From the NCBI GenBank assembly GCA_003290165.1, contig QNQO01000503.1:558001-622000 (forward strand): DNA of 64,000 nt, given 5' to 3'. A program made the translations under genes and the position numbers. Under the pieces are notes generated by a model, which saw only the letters and a program-made list of their open reading frames with translations, made no database searches and was not told the DNA's origin. Below, one piece after another: positions 1-13,551 of the stretch. Source of the DNA: Berberis thunbergii. Its lineage: Eukaryota; Streptophyta; Magnoliopsida; Ranunculales; Berberidaceae. Every line of letters begins with the position of its first letter. The stretch's first letter is position 1.

Positions 1-880
1 CAAACATTCAGGAACAACGATAAAACACCTGCACATAAAAGACATTTCCCTTCCCTTGGGAGAGTACCTGCATTACTTCTCCGTGATATGAGAAGAGATT
101 ACAAGACATCAGTGGATTAACTATGTGCCCACCCACAACAACAGACCACACATAACAGCAACTATCATCATTCCTGGTCGATGTAAACGTCAGAACTTTC
201 AAAAACTCCAGTGATGGAGATCCAACTTCAAGCTTTGGAAACCCCAAAGCATTTTCCTCAGCATTTGGAAAACCCAAAATATATTCTCTAAACAAGCACA
301 TTACAGGAAATAAACTCGGCAACAGATGGTGCCCACAACAATTGGAAAACACCATTATATGGACACAATGGTTCATCAAACAAGTACTCTAGCATTAACT
401 GCCAACCATTTAATGTCGTATGGGAAAATGGAAGACGACGGTTCCCAAGGAAACTACACAGACCACGACAATCAATTAATGGCATTGCACGCAACCCCAT
501 CAATTTAGAGGGAGTGACTAATATACTAAAAATCTCGCAGCCTACACCATACACGTGTCACCACGCGATCTTCGTCGTACACACAACACACCACGTAGGA
601 AACCCTAGCCCTTCATCTGTGAGCCCATGGGCTTAACCTGTTATTCAAACAACACCTTGTTGCATGTTTGGCACGAACACTCGAGGATCCTAGTCAACTT
701 TGACGTATAGAATTTATCACTTGCTGAGTTAAGGTAACTTCGTCCACACCATGAACCACTAGGTTCGCACGCCCCTCAGCAGGCGGAACCTCTTGTCAAA
801 CCTGGCAAGCTTAATCAGCCAACACTGATGACGATAGCTTCTGGTTCACCCCGACACCTAATTTGCTTAGTGCAGGCATC
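1..880. other. no gene recognised
   Basis: I see only short overlapping reading frames with no recognisable motif in this stretch. It probably belongs to the decayed retroelement territory that continues to about 5.7 kb, but nothing in it proves that. Confidence 0.4.
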
Positions 881-1014
881 GACGGTTTAGGAAGTGGGAG
901 TCTAATCAGCGCTACCATGCCTGGTGACGACGACTTGCTAGGGATCACTTCCTCATTCGCGGTCATTGTTCGCCAAACCTAATCAGGTAAGCCTAGCTGT
1001 TGACGATCAGCAAC

Positions 1015-1730
1015 GAAAGCTTGTGATCGAACCTTGGACTTGTAGCCCCTACTACGAGGGTTTAGATAGTCTGGAAGGTGGGAGCCTAATAAGTCCCAAA
1101 CTGATTTCGATGGTTCGCCATGGGACCACTGCTCTTTAGCGTGGCTGTCAAATCACCAACCTTGGACTTTTAGCCCCCACTACGAGGGTGTAGTTAGTCT
1201 AAAAAGTAGGAACTTAGTCAGTCATGAATTGATTTCGGTGGCTTGCCACGAGACTACTACTTTTCAGCGTGGTCGTTGAAAAACTCCTAAATTTGTAGCT
1301 TGGTGCACTCAGGTGTAGATAATTTGGATGGTGGGAGCCTAATCTGTCCTAAACTGATCTTGATGGCTTGCCACGGGGCCACTACTCTTCAGCATGGTCA
1401 CCAAACCCCTCTCGAATATGTAGCCCCCACCGCGCAGGGAGGATGTCGACGATTTGAAAGGTGGGAGCCTAATCAGCCTCGAACTGATTTCAACGGCTTA
1501 CCACAAGACCACTACTTTTCAACCTAGTAACCAAACCTTTACTCCCCAAATTTGTCAACCGCTCTGCTCGGTCATAAATAATTCAGAAGGTGGAAGCCTA
1601 GTCTGTCCCGAATTGATTTTGACGGCTTGCCACTAGACCATTGCTCTTCAGCCTGGTTGCCAAACCTTTACTCCCAATCTATCGACCGCTCTACTCAGTC
1701 ATTATCGATTCGGAAGGTGGGAATCTCAAA
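1015..1730. repeat. 128-bp tandem repeat array
   Basis: A block beginning with a variant of GGTGGGAGCCTAATC, followed by an ACTGATTTCGATGGCTTGCCA-like stretch and a CTCTTCAGC core, recurs near 1077, 1204, 1331, 1460, 1588 and 1715. That gives about five full copies with a 127-129 bp period and several substitutions per copy. A more distant start of the same block is seen at about 894. No reading frame is kept between copies. The array lies on the 3' side of the minus-strand coiled-coil ORF at 2.5-4.3 kb, so it is probably the non-coding tail of that retroelement. Confidence 0.8.
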
Positions 1731-2519
1731 CAGCTCTCCACACGACCTCCACTCTCCCCCAACACAGCGGGCGCAAATATGAGCTTAGCTGAGTCAGCGC
1801 CTTCACGCTCAAACGGATTGACATTCTAACATTAGAAAAAGAGCCACTTGTGCTGGTACAAGGATAGTACAACTGGTGCTCAGATGAAAGCTAATTAGGA
1901 CTCCAACTTGAGCTTACGACGCCTGACTCGGTGCGAAGGATCTGATGCGTACTTTTGGCCACCACAACTTGCTCGCGGCAACAGCTACAGCCGACCAGTC
2001 AGACAAACAAAAAAAGCTCACGCAGCTTACCTATGGGACATGACACAACTCGGGTGACTCAACCTCCAGTTAAACTATTCACAACATGCCCACTATAGGA
2101 CATAACTACGCAGCAATGACCTTGAGTCATTCACAATACAAAGCGGTCAAGCTCTCGGCCACAGACAGACCAAACAACGACCTATTGATTCAACCAGCCT
2201 ATGCCAAAGTAAGACGACAAAGCAAAACGAAAAACATGCAATAGAGACGCCAAGTATGAAATGACGAAAATTGTTTTTATTAATGGTTAAGACAAAAAGT
2301 GTACAAGCACACAAAGTTTGCTCCTAATCAGGAGAATGTACAGAAACGGAAGAGCTAAGCCTAGGGGAATATGGGCAAAAGTTGCATCTATACGTGCGTC
2401 AACCCGGACGTTAGGGATTGAACTGTCTTTCTCACCCGATGACTCAGAGGTAATAGACAAGTCCACATATGACATCTTCTTGTAACGGCTAAGATCCTAC
2501 TCCGGATGCTCATCCTTCA

Positions 2520-4260
2520 TTAGTGCCAACAGCTCCAGCCGGCCATGAACAACCCACCGGAACTCACATTTGCCTTGTTCCTAGAGAAGCTCTTTTTCTC
2601 GCACCTTTGCATCAATAAGGTCACACTCCAGTAGCTCCAACTTTCCAGTTAGCGCATCGACCTGAGACTGCTCTATGGCCAGACTACTCTTCACAACACT
2701 GAGTTTATGCCATCCCAATTTGAGTTGGTCATCGGCCTTGCTCGCCTCTCGAGCATAGAACTCCACATCGGATTCCAACTGTTGTTTCTTAGTAGCCCAG
2801 TCAGCTTCCTTCGAAGCACTCTCTTCAGCAAAAAACTCCAGCTCAGAATGCGCCTTAGCCGCAGCTTTTTGTGCAACCTCGACCTCTAGGCGGAGCCGAC
2901 TCACTTTCTGCCTAAGTCCATCCCTCTCAGACACCGCTTCGGTCAGATTACACTCAAGGTCCTCCAGACGAGCTCTCTAAGCCTCAGCGGCCATGGTTGA
3001 TTGATCCAACCGCATCTTTTCGGCCTGTTTCTTAAGTCGCTCAATTTCATGGAACGCATTAGAATGTAGCGTCTGCACGTGCGAGAAGACACGCTCCAAA
3101 GAATATACTCTCTCGCGAGCCACCTCTACTCCGTCCCAGCAATGGTCGCATGGCTCATATGAGACATACCCAGCATAAGATACTTCAAACCCTTGTCGAC
3201 GTGCTCTTCTATCGTATCCTCCTCGGGTTTTGGAGCGTGGTCCATCAGCCTGCTATGACGCATGCTTATGTGTTTCCTCAAAGCATACTCAACATCCACT
3301 TCTTGGTGCCAGACATGTGAGCTTATCTTCACCAAGTCTGGTGCGAACAAACTTATCCTTGCATCAGGATGAAGCTTCCCATGATCGGGAACTATGCCAG
3401 CGCCGCTCTTTACGGTCTCCACCGTCCTCAGACTCTCCTCCATGGCTTTTCCTTATCAAGAACGGTCGACCCTTTATTGTGAGACTGCTCAACAGGAACC
3501 AGAGGCAGAGGAGGGATCGAAGTATCCAAAGGACCTTCCAACAGTTCTAGTTGTGGCTTAGAATGAGACGGTGAACAATGCGAACTACAGAAGACACGGT
3601 CGGTACAGCGATACCACGACCACTTTAGGCGAGTCAACGGTGGGGTGATCAAATTTCACCACTTTAGGTAAATCTTCAACATAGCCCTCTACCAGAGTGA
3701 CCCCACAGGAATCAGCGCCAGTAGAAGCCTCCATTGCAACGCGCACCAGACGGTCATTCAGAGCCTCAACCTGGACGTCACTAAGGTTGGATCCGACAAC
3801 AACTCCCGCCAGCCGTAGATAATATTTTTCCAAGCCAGGAACATTACTCATCGCCTCAACATGCCTAGCGGACTCACGCTCCTCTCTCACCAGAGTGGGT
3901 TATGTCGAAGACAGCCCAGTCCTAACGTGAGACATCTTCACAAAGGAAGCAAGCGCCTCAGATGGATCCTCCGCATCAAAATGGGAGTCTTGGCCCTAGC
4001 AACCTTCCTCTTTCTGAAATAGGCTCCATCTTTCAGCTTAATGCACGACTCTTGATATAGAGTAGGGGCGATGTGCCAATTGTCCACAACCCATTAAGGA
4101 CGAAATTGGAAACTCTTATGATATCAACCACATCCCTTTTTGCCATGACGCGGAATGTCTCCATAGTGGTTTGCTCCTCTAAGGTAAGGGGAGTAGTGAG
4201 AAACCTTTCTGTAAGAGAACACAAACAATGATCACTCAGTTCGCTATCAAGCACATCAAA
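2520..4260 (-). pseudogene. coiled-coil gag-like retrotransposon ORF remnant
   Basis: Several minus-strand frames fit one decayed protein: 4254-4033, 3890-3585, 3443-3126 and 2934-2581. The last piece is strongly heptad-like, rich in Glu, Lys, Ala and Leu (for example KVSRLRLEVEVAQKAAAKAH), as in the coiled-coil region of plant proteins annotated as putative gypsy-type transposon. Stops and frame changes separate the pieces, so no intact product is made. No reverse transcriptase or integrase was seen nearby. The coiled coil is visible directly; the family assignment is inference from its look and from the tandem array downstream. A second ORF of the same style, also followed by a tandem array, occurs at 36.1-38.1 kb on the other strand. 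Confidence 0.5.
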
Positions 4261-5830
4261 ATCATAGGAAAGGAGTTGAACTTACGAAACGGCTTGAATT
4301 GTTGCTCAAGCGGATGACCCTTGCATTGGAAATATTTCTAATCAGCAGGGGCCAAAAAGCAGTACTTCTGCTAGAACTTGAAATCATCCGGCAGGTTAAC
4401 GAAGTAATTCGGTGACTTTATCTTGCAAACATCATTGCTTTGCAGTCAAGGAGCGGTCAACAACTAAATCACCCGCGGGTCACACTAATGCCGACTTCCT
4501 TAACACTGAGCAGAATCATGAGAATGATCCTGTATCCGTTGGTCCCAAATAAGCTGGAGGAATCCCCAAGAAATCCAAAAACTCCCCAAATCACGTCCAC
4601 AATCAGGAAACACACTCCAGTTTGAAGCATCCCTCAATGTAAACAGATGAAATCGGCCGGAGGTGACATTGGTGTCTGGTTGCCCGTCAGAAGGTACAAT
4701 GGCAAGTCTTCAAGAACTCCAAACTTTGTACGAATTTCAGCGAGACTAGGCTCGAATAGCAGCTTATCTTAAAAAAACCTTTAGGCCCTTAGCCAGAACA
4801 TCATAATCAAGAAGGTTTTCTCGAGCCATGAAGAAGATGAACAAACCTTTCAGAACAATATCTTAAAAAACAAGTAAAGCAGAAGGGTCGGTTTCAACAT
4901 TGCGGATGACCTATATAGAGGATAGGTTCCTGCCTCTTTTCTGCCAAACCAACACATGCTCAATTAATGCAGTGTGCGGCTCAAGCAACGATTCAGACTC
5001 AATCATCATGAGAGCCGCATCCCTTCAAGAGATGACTTAGTGAACCGATGTGACAACCCACTAACTCGGGCGGAATAGCTGATGATGCATAAAAATGGTC
5101 ACAGTCATGAGCTGAACACGTGTCATGATGATTTTGAGGAACTACGAGTTCAAACATCGGCCTAATACAGATCCAGCCCAATCGGTTCTAAGCCCGCTCA
5201 ACTGCGGTCCATCAAACGGGCCCAAACTCCCATAACATGCTAGGCCCACACGTCTCACATCTATCCACGATACCCATAAGCCCTCTTCAGGCAAGTATCT
5301 CAACGATCGGCTTTGGACGAGCAACTGCAGCTGCTCTCTGCTTCCAACTTGGAAGCAAACTCCAGAGTATCTTCCACACATGAAAACTCCCTTCTACGGA
5401 TTTCTCTTGGATTGGGAACTATCTCCTGCATATCTAGGAGTGTAGAGCTAACAAGAAACTTTCCTACTACAGCACGACTCTTAATTAGAGAGGGATTTCC
5501 ACGAAAGATCTCATTCCTAAACTACGCCTATGATGGTATGGTTGAACCAAGACTCCTTGCACTATAAGACATGAGGTTGGTAAGCTAACGTACGCTATAA
5601 ATTCCCTGTTACAACTTACAACATTACACCTTCCTCAGATCCTTATTTGAATTTAGCATTGAAGTGTCATCGGCTACCCCGCGGTGGTATGTGGCTCACG
5701 TGTGTTACTTGTGCAGTTCAGCAGGAACAGGGTCAAATCATTGCATCACTACCTATCACAAAGATTCTAAAAAATATGAAGTTTTGAGATAATATGTTTG
5801 ACAGAATTGAAACTAACATGTTGAGAGATC
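4261..5830. other. decayed repeat sequence, no gene
   Basis: There are only short open frames on both strands and no motif I recognise. The region is probably the 5' part of the minus-strand retroelement remnant next to it. I could not find a matching LTR pair. Confidence 0.35.
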
Positions 5831-5834
5831 TGTG

Positions 5835-5965
5835 ATAGAGAGATGGTTGCGAGTGTTTGAGTGTTTGATTGAGAGAGGGTTGTGAGAGTTTGAGACGGTT
5901 GAGTTTGTGAGAGTTTGAGAGACGGTTGAGTACTTGAGTTTGTGAGATCGTGAGTTTGAAACTGT
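5835..5965. repeat. GAGAGTTTGAGACGGTTGAG-like minisatellite
   Basis: Variants of TTTGTGAGAGTTTGAGACGG are reiterated irregularly over about 130 bp. It is low-complexity and shows no sign of coding constraint. Confidence 0.6.
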
Positions 5966-6056
5966 TTGGTTGCTTTCTATGAGCCATCAGATGAGTTATC
6001 CTAAAAAGAATCTGAGCCGTCTCTTATCTCCCACCCCAAACACCGTCCTGTTTTGT

Positions 6057-9000
6057 CAAATAGATTGACTAAAGGTAAGACAAAGGTTAATTTTAAGTCC
6101 CAGCCATTAGATCTTCATGTTTGGATAAATCCCAACCGTCTTTTATCTCCTAAATAGTGAAACACCTTTTGATTTGTAATATAAACTAGGGTATTTCTTG
6201 TGTCGTTGGCACCACCGTACGATGTTAACTATTTGCATGGCGGCTTATCTTTCGCAGTGCCTCTCAGAGCTTTTATTGTGTTGAAATCTCCCGGTATGCC
6301 TCTGGAGATTTTAGTTTAATATGCTATTAGCACCTGGCATGTGCGCTTAAACTAAACCATAATTATTATAAAAAAATAAAAATGTTGTCTATCCCTTTAA
6401 CGAGTAATTAAAAAATCTATGTAAATGAAACAAAGTGAAAAAATTAAAAATTTCCATTACTTGCGACTGTTGGCACGACCATTCAACTTCTTAATTTTTT
6501 TGAGAAAATTTTACATTCGCCATTGTTTTTTCCACAAAATTCACCTAACCAAATGACAATAATGTGTTTGAAACATGTAACATATAGATTTGAAATAGGA
6601 AAGATTATGAGAGATTATGAAGCTAGATGCATGAGAAAAGAAAAATAAAAGGTCGTACAAGATGTGCAATGTGTGTAAAGTTTTGTAAACATATATGAAC
6701 TGTTACACGGTGGGACTTAATTGATACACTTATCCTCTATATGAAACTCAAATAAATAAGAATAAATGATAAAGGAATTTAGCATGAGCTCATTTACTCA
6801 AATAATAATTAGATTTTACCATAAAAAAAGTTTATCTAATAAATATATATGGTCATTCAAGACACGTGCACTAATCATACCCAAAGGTTGCGACACATGT
6901 ACCATTACTACTAAACATATTTTTTAATATCCATCGTAGCATTGATCTTTTTAATATCCATTGCGATATTATCTCAACCACAAATATTTGGTGTTTCTAT
7001 AATGGTAGCTTAAACTAAAATAATCACAAATATTTTTGTGGAATTTTGATAATTTAACTTACTATAACATTACTCCACATGTTAAATGTTTGAGTGTGAT
7101 AAATAAATAAATATAGTTACATGCCTAATCTCCACCATCAACATTTGAAAAAAAAATGTTAGGTACGGGATCGAACCCATACACTCTTATTGGGGATTAA
7201 CTGAAGGTAAGACGTAAATGCTAACTTTAAGTCTCAACCATTAGATATTTAGGTTTGGATAAATCTCAGCCGTCTTTTATCTCATGAATAGTAAAACTCT
7301 ACATATTTTTTTGCTAAATATCATGTATTGAACACCCTCGGTCACCATCCCTACTTCCGCCCTCAATCAGTTTTGAAGTGCAACCTATTCTTAGGCAAAA
7401 ATACTTTAGGGCTAAGATCAATAAAATTTTAATCAGGTGGGAAATTTTCAAATGTCGAGAATAAGTTCTCCCCCAAACTTTGAATTCACCAAAATATAAA
7501 TGTTAAATTTTTTGTTTAAATATGCATTACGATACCCGTCTCGCTTCTTTTTTTCCTAGTATGATCAACTTGTCTCATTTCTTTGAAAAATATTGAAAAG
7601 TACTAACGACGTGAAATGCATTGGACATTTTTAATAACAAAATATTTTATAAAATTTTAGCACTTGTATTGATCATTGGTTTCATTGGAAAGATCTTCAA
7701 AATGCATTCAAACATTACCAAGTTTACTAAAATTCGACAACAAAATAAATAATTATAACAATTTTAATTTGGCAAACACACAAATTTTCTATCCCAGCCC
7801 CATGTACATTCCACTAACTTTTTTCATTATTATTTTTTTCTTTGCCCTGCTACATGTTTTTTATTTACAAATATATCATTATAAAAAATAAATCTCACCT
7901 TCAACATATTTCACAAATTTCAATCCTAGCCATCTTTTATCTCCAATTTCTTATGAATTATGAAACACGTAGCTGCTTTGTAAGATACATTACGGTATTC
8001 CACGTGACGTTGATATTCCACATAATTTTATTTTTTTAAATATCATGTACTGAACACCCCCACCACCATCCTCATTTTGTTTCTCAATCAATTTTGAAGT
8101 ACAAGCCTATTCTACGGTAAAAATATATATTATAACTTCAGGGTTAGAGTAGTCAAATTTGAAAGGAAATTTTTTTCGAATGCCTAGAGTGATTTTTCCC
8201 AAACTTTGAATTCGCCAAAACATAAAGTTTAGGGCTTTTGTTAAATGTGCATTAAGATGTCTGACTCATTTTTCTGTTATGATCGCCCCATCTTATTTCT
8301 TTTGAAAATTACTAACGACGTGAAATATATTATACGTTTTTAATAATAAAATGTATATTTAAAAATTTTAGCGCTTGTACTGATCATTGGTTCCATTGGA
8401 AAGATTTTTAATGCATTCCAATGATACCAAGTTTATCAAAATTCGACAAACAAGTAAATAGTTATGACAATTTTAACTTTAAAAAACACACTAAATTTTC
8501 TCTCCTGCCACATTACATTCCACCAAACTTTTTCACATTTTTTATCCTTTTCTTTGTCTTTCTACATGTTTTATATTTACAAATGTCATTATAAAAATGA
8601 ATCTCAACCCTCAACATATTTCCCAAATTTCAATCATAGTCATCTGTTATTTTCGGTTGCTTATGAATAGTAAACAATTAGCTAATTTGTAAGATCAATT
8701 AGTGTATTACCTTTGTTGTTGGCATGATAGACAGTGGGTCGTGACATTAGAATTAAACTTAGCTTTATCAATTACACAATTTCATACCGCGATAATGATT
8801 TATCCCTAAACTTTGACTTTCTAAAACATGAAATTCGATGTCTTTGTTTGAATGTGACTTAAGGTGGTAATCTCTTATAAATATTGGAAACATTACAACG
8901 TGAAATGCATTATACGTTTTTCTTTGGAAAATGCATATGGCGTGGAATGAGCATTTTAAAATTTTAAGCATTTGTATTGATCATTGATTTATTAAAAAGA

Positions 9001-12000
9001 TCTTCAAATATGCATTTCAATGGCATCAAGTTATCCAAAATTTGACGAATAAGTCGATAGTCATGACAATTTTCGTTTTTAGAAAATAAAAACACAATTT
9101 TCTCTTGTCGTCACATGTACATTTCTCGTGTCTTTGGCACTATATTAAGTGGGTTGTGAGATAAGGGTCAGACTCGGTCAATTTTTATTTATTTATTTTG
9201 CAAACACCGGGAGTAGGTTATCCATAAAATTTCCCCAAAATACGGAGTTAGGGGGTTTTTTGTTTGAATGTGCCTCGTGACTTGAAATGCATTAAACAAT
9301 TGTTTTTTCTAGAAAAATACATATGGCGTGAAATAAATATTTTAAAATTTTAAGCGTTTGTATTGATTATTAATTTTATTAGAAAGATCTTCAAAAATGC
9401 ATTTCATCGACACCAAGTTTGTCAAAATTCGATAACTGCGTACGTAGTTATGACAATTTTCATTTTGAGAAACAAGATAACACAACACTTTCTTTCTCTG
9501 GCGCATATACATTCCACATAGTATATTTCAACATTTTGGTTCTTTTCTTTTGACCTTCTACATGCTTCATATTTACAAACATGCATTATAAGAAATAAAT
9601 ACCAAGCCTCAACATTTTCCTACTCTCTCAACTTAGCCCTCTTTTATTTCTAATTCTTTATGAATAGTAAAATTTCTAGCTGATTTATAGATAAACTAGG
9701 GTATTCTCCGTGTCGTTAGGACTCCACATACATTAGTTTTTTGCTAAATATCATTTACTAAACTAGCCACCACCATCCACACTTTCACCCTCAATCAGTT
9801 TAAAAGTGCAAGTTTATTCTAAGGTAAAAATATATACTATAAACTTTAAGGTTATATTCAATCAAATTTTGAATCAATCTGGGACAAATAAATTCAAACG
9901 CTGAGAGTGAGTTCTGCCCCAAACTTTGAATTCGCCAAAATATGAAGTTCATGGTTTTTGTTAGAATGTGCATTAAGATGCCCAAGTTTACCAAATTTGA
10001 CAACCAAGTAAGTAGTTATGACATTTTAATTTTGAGAAACAAAAACACAAAATTTTCCCTCTCCGCCACATGTACATTCCATTAACTTTTTTCACAATTT
10101 ATTTCTTTTTTTTTACCCTTCTGCATATTTTATATTTACAAATATGTCATTATAGAAAATTAATCTCACCCTTAACATCTTTTCCAACTTTCAGTCCTAG
10201 CCATGTTTTATCTTTAATTCCTTATGAATAGTGAAATGCCTAATTGATTAGTAAGATAGATTAGGGTATTCCCCGTGTCATTGGCACGATAGAAAGTTTG
10301 TTGTAATATTAGGGATAGTAGGTCAAAGTTTTTATCAGATGAAAGATAGGTTTCAAATAGTGGAAGTGAAGTTCAAGTTATTTGTTTGAATATGCCTTGA
10401 AAAACTCTTCTCATTCCTTTGAAAAAAGATTGAAAGTACTCAAGAAGTGAAATGCATGTATTTTTTTTAAATGCATACAGTGTGAAATGCATATTTTAAA
10501 ATTTTAAGTGTATATATTCATCAGTAGATCTTTAAAAATGCATTTCAATGGTATAAAGTTTACAAAATTCAACAAGTAAATAGATAGTTATGACAATTTT
10601 CATTTCAAGAAAAGATAACATAAAAAACTATTTGTCTCCACCATCGTACATTCCACATTCTCATTTTACGTTTATGTTCATTTTCTTTTGCCCTTCTGCA
10701 TACTTCATATTTACAAACGTACCATTTTAGAAAATGAATCACAACATCTTCCTCAATCCTAGCCCTCTTTTTATCTCTAAATCTTTATAAATAATAATGC
10801 TCCTAGCTGATCTGTAAGATGATTAGGGTACCCCGGTATCGTTGGCATTCGACATACATTTATTGCTAAATATCATGTACGAACACTCCTACCACCAACC
10901 TCACTTTCCCCTCTATCACTTTTGAAGTGTCAGTCTATTTTAATATAAATATATACAATATAAACTTTAGAGTTAGATTCGATCAAAATTTGAATCAGTT
11001 TAGGATAAAAAAAATTCAAACATCGAGAGTAAGTTTTTCCCCAAACTTTGAATTTGCCAACCATGAAGTTTCAGAGTTTTTGTTTAAATGTACATTAAGA
11101 TACCCGTATCATTTTCTTTTCTTGGTATGATCAACCCGTCTCATTTCTTTTAACAACACAAAAGAAAAAAAAAACAATGTAAAATTCATTAGAAGTTTTT
11201 TAATAATAAAAATATATTTTTAAAATGTTAGCGCTTGTATTTATTATCGGTTTCATTGAAAATGTCTTCCAAAATGCATTCCAACGATACCAAGTTTACC
11301 AAAATTTGACAATCAAGTAAATAATTATGACAATTTTAATTTTCAGAAAAAATACATAAAAATTTCTTTCCCCGCCACATTTACATTCCACCAACTTTTT
11401 TTTAACAAGTTTTTCATTTTATTTGTCCTTCGACATGTGTTATATTTACAAACATGTCATTATAGGAAATGAATCTCAACCATCAATATATTTATCAAGT
11501 TTCAATCATAGTCATCTTTTATCTCAAATTTCTTGTGAATAGTAAAATACATATCTGATTTGTAAGATAGACTATAATATTATCTGTGCCGTTGGCTTTC
11601 ACTCTTTTTTTTTTTGGTAAATGTTATGTACTAGGGGTGGGCATCATATCCCGCGAACCCGATCCCGTCCCGGTCCCATCCCTTCCCAATTTTTTTGGAA
11701 CCTTTTGGGATTGATCAAACTCATCTCGATACTGTCTCGTCCCGAACTAGAATGGGATGATATCGGGATGAAGATTTTCAATCCCACCCATTCCGTCCCG
11801 AATTTATTTATTTAATATTTATCATTATTATTTTTAATCAAACTATTCTTCTAAAGGAAATTTTAAGATGTGTTGAAATTAAATCAAAACATCTATTATT
11901 TGAAAACTTGTTTGATTTAGTACTATTTGTTTAGATAGAAACTTCATTTTGAATATTTTAGATCAAATGGAATTCATGAAAATTTATAATTTTTCACATT

Positions 12001-13190
12001 TTAGATAAATTATATGACAATTATTCTTGTATAAAATAAAGGCAAATGATGGTTTCGTTTAGTTTTGCACAATGAGTTATGTAGTTGAAAATTTGGTCAA
12101 TGAACAACATTTTCATTTTTGAACTTATATTAAGACAACTTGAGAACTTATACCATTCATACAAAATGCAATTAGGATCAATGTGAGATAAAATTTATAT
12201 GACATTTTATATTGTTACGATGAAAGTTATGTGTATGAATTATGCATTATTAGTGTGTGAGCAATGTGAAGTAAAATTTCATATGATATTTTATATTTTT
12301 ATAATGAAAGTTATATGTGCATAAATTATGAATTATTAGTGTGTGAGCAATGTGAGATGAAATGTTTTTGTTATTCTTCATTTGAAGACTATTTAGTACA
12401 TGCTCATTTTGTCCCGTCCCGTCCTGTCCTGAACCCGTTTGAGATGGGATGAGATCAGGATGAGGTCTATCATGTTCCGATCCTGTCGGGATATGGATGA
12501 GATCCACCTCGTTCCGTGCCCACCCCTATTATGTATTGAACACCCCCACCACCATCCTCACATTCGCCTTCAATCAACTTTGAAGTGCAAGCTTATTGTA
12601 AGGTAATAATATATAATATAAACTTTAGCGTTAGCTTTGTCAAAATTTGAATAAGCTGGGACAAAAATAATTCAAACGCCACGAGTGAGTTCTTTCCCAA
12701 ACTTTTAATTTTCCAAAACATGAAGTTGAGAATTTTTTTTACATGTGCATTAAGATGCCTGTCTCATTTTTTTATTATATTTTTCGATATGATCGGGTCA
12801 TCCCATTTCTTTGAAAATATTAAAAATATTAACAAATTATATAAATTGATCATTGGTTTCATTGGAAAGATCTTCATAAATATATTCTATTGGTATCAAG
12901 TTTACTAAAATTTGACAACCAAGTAAATAGTTATGACAATTATAAATTTGAGAAAATAAACACATACACAAAAATTCCTCTTCCTATCACACGTAAATTG
13001 CATCAATTTTTTCACAACATTTTTATTTTCTTTGCCTTCTATATGTTTTATATTTATAGACATGTTATTATAAGAAATGAATCTCAACCTTCAATATAAT
13101 TTCCAACTTTCAATCCTAACCATCTTTTATATTTAATTCCTTATATACAGTAAAACACCTAAATGATGTGTAAGATGAGATTTTAGATAA
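6057..13190. repeat. degenerate tandem array, 0.4-0.75 kb AT-rich units
   Basis: About nine copies of one non-coding unit lie head to tail. Diagnostic blocks, in order: AAATATCATGTACTGAACAC (7313, 8036, 9746, 10864, 11617/12531); CAAACTTTGAATTCGCCAAA (7480, 8202, 9923, 11043, 12700); GATCATTGGTTTCATTGGAA (7670, 8383, 8980, 12849); a GTTATGACAATTTT block; TTTATATTTACAAA followed by ATGAATCTCAACC; CATCTTTTATCTC; and AGGGTATTCCCCGTGTCGTT (6190, 7990, 8710, 9705, 10265, 10822, 11578). Full units are about 720 bp; units lacking the first blocks are about 420-570 bp. The unit has no conserved long reading frame. The unit starting near 11.6 kb is interrupted by an 897-bp hAT-type element. One extra copy lies inverted at 44.04-44.63 kb. 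I do not recognise the family. Confidence 0.85.
11632..12528. mobile_element. non-autonomous hAT-type element
   Basis: The element begins TAGGGGTGGGCA and ends with the exact reverse complement TGCCCACCCCTA, a 12-bp terminal inverted repeat typical of plant hAT elements. It is flanked by 8-bp duplications TTATGTAC and TTATGTAT, differing at one base. Removing the 897 bp and one duplication restores the block seen in neighbouring array units. The interior is AT-rich apart from GATCCCGTCCC-like ends, carries a tandem duplication of about 100 bp at 12180-12360, and has no transposase frame. It must therefore have been moved by an enzyme encoded elsewhere. Confidence 0.85.
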
Positions 13191-13551
13191 ATCTTGCATT
13201 ATTTCGAGAGACCGGTGTTTCAAACATTTAGCAAGTGTCTAGAACTGATAAAGCTTGTTCGTGTGCTTTTGAAAAAGATGCATGGTGTATCAGTATCCCA
13301 CAACATATTCTATTTTCATGTACACAAATCTGTCAATTTTCTCTCATCGACTCTTCAACCTGATAAAACTGCCAGTTAGTAATCTCTGCCATGATTTGGA
13401 TTGACGAGGTATTCCGATTTGTTGGCAGTGGCAGTGTCTGCCCGTGTAATGTTGTTTCCCGCGGGCCTTGTGATAAAACCGTACCTTTCTTAATACATTA
13501 AGTTTCATAAATCCGACAACCAAAATACATGCGCCTACTGGTATTTTTGTT

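Noticed and set aside
7676..8670. Recurrent short ORFs with similar text (FDN, MFYIYK, ESQPS) in several array units
   Set aside because: They recur only because the DNA unit recurs. Starts, lengths and frames differ between units, and substitutions are not biased to synonymous sites by eye.
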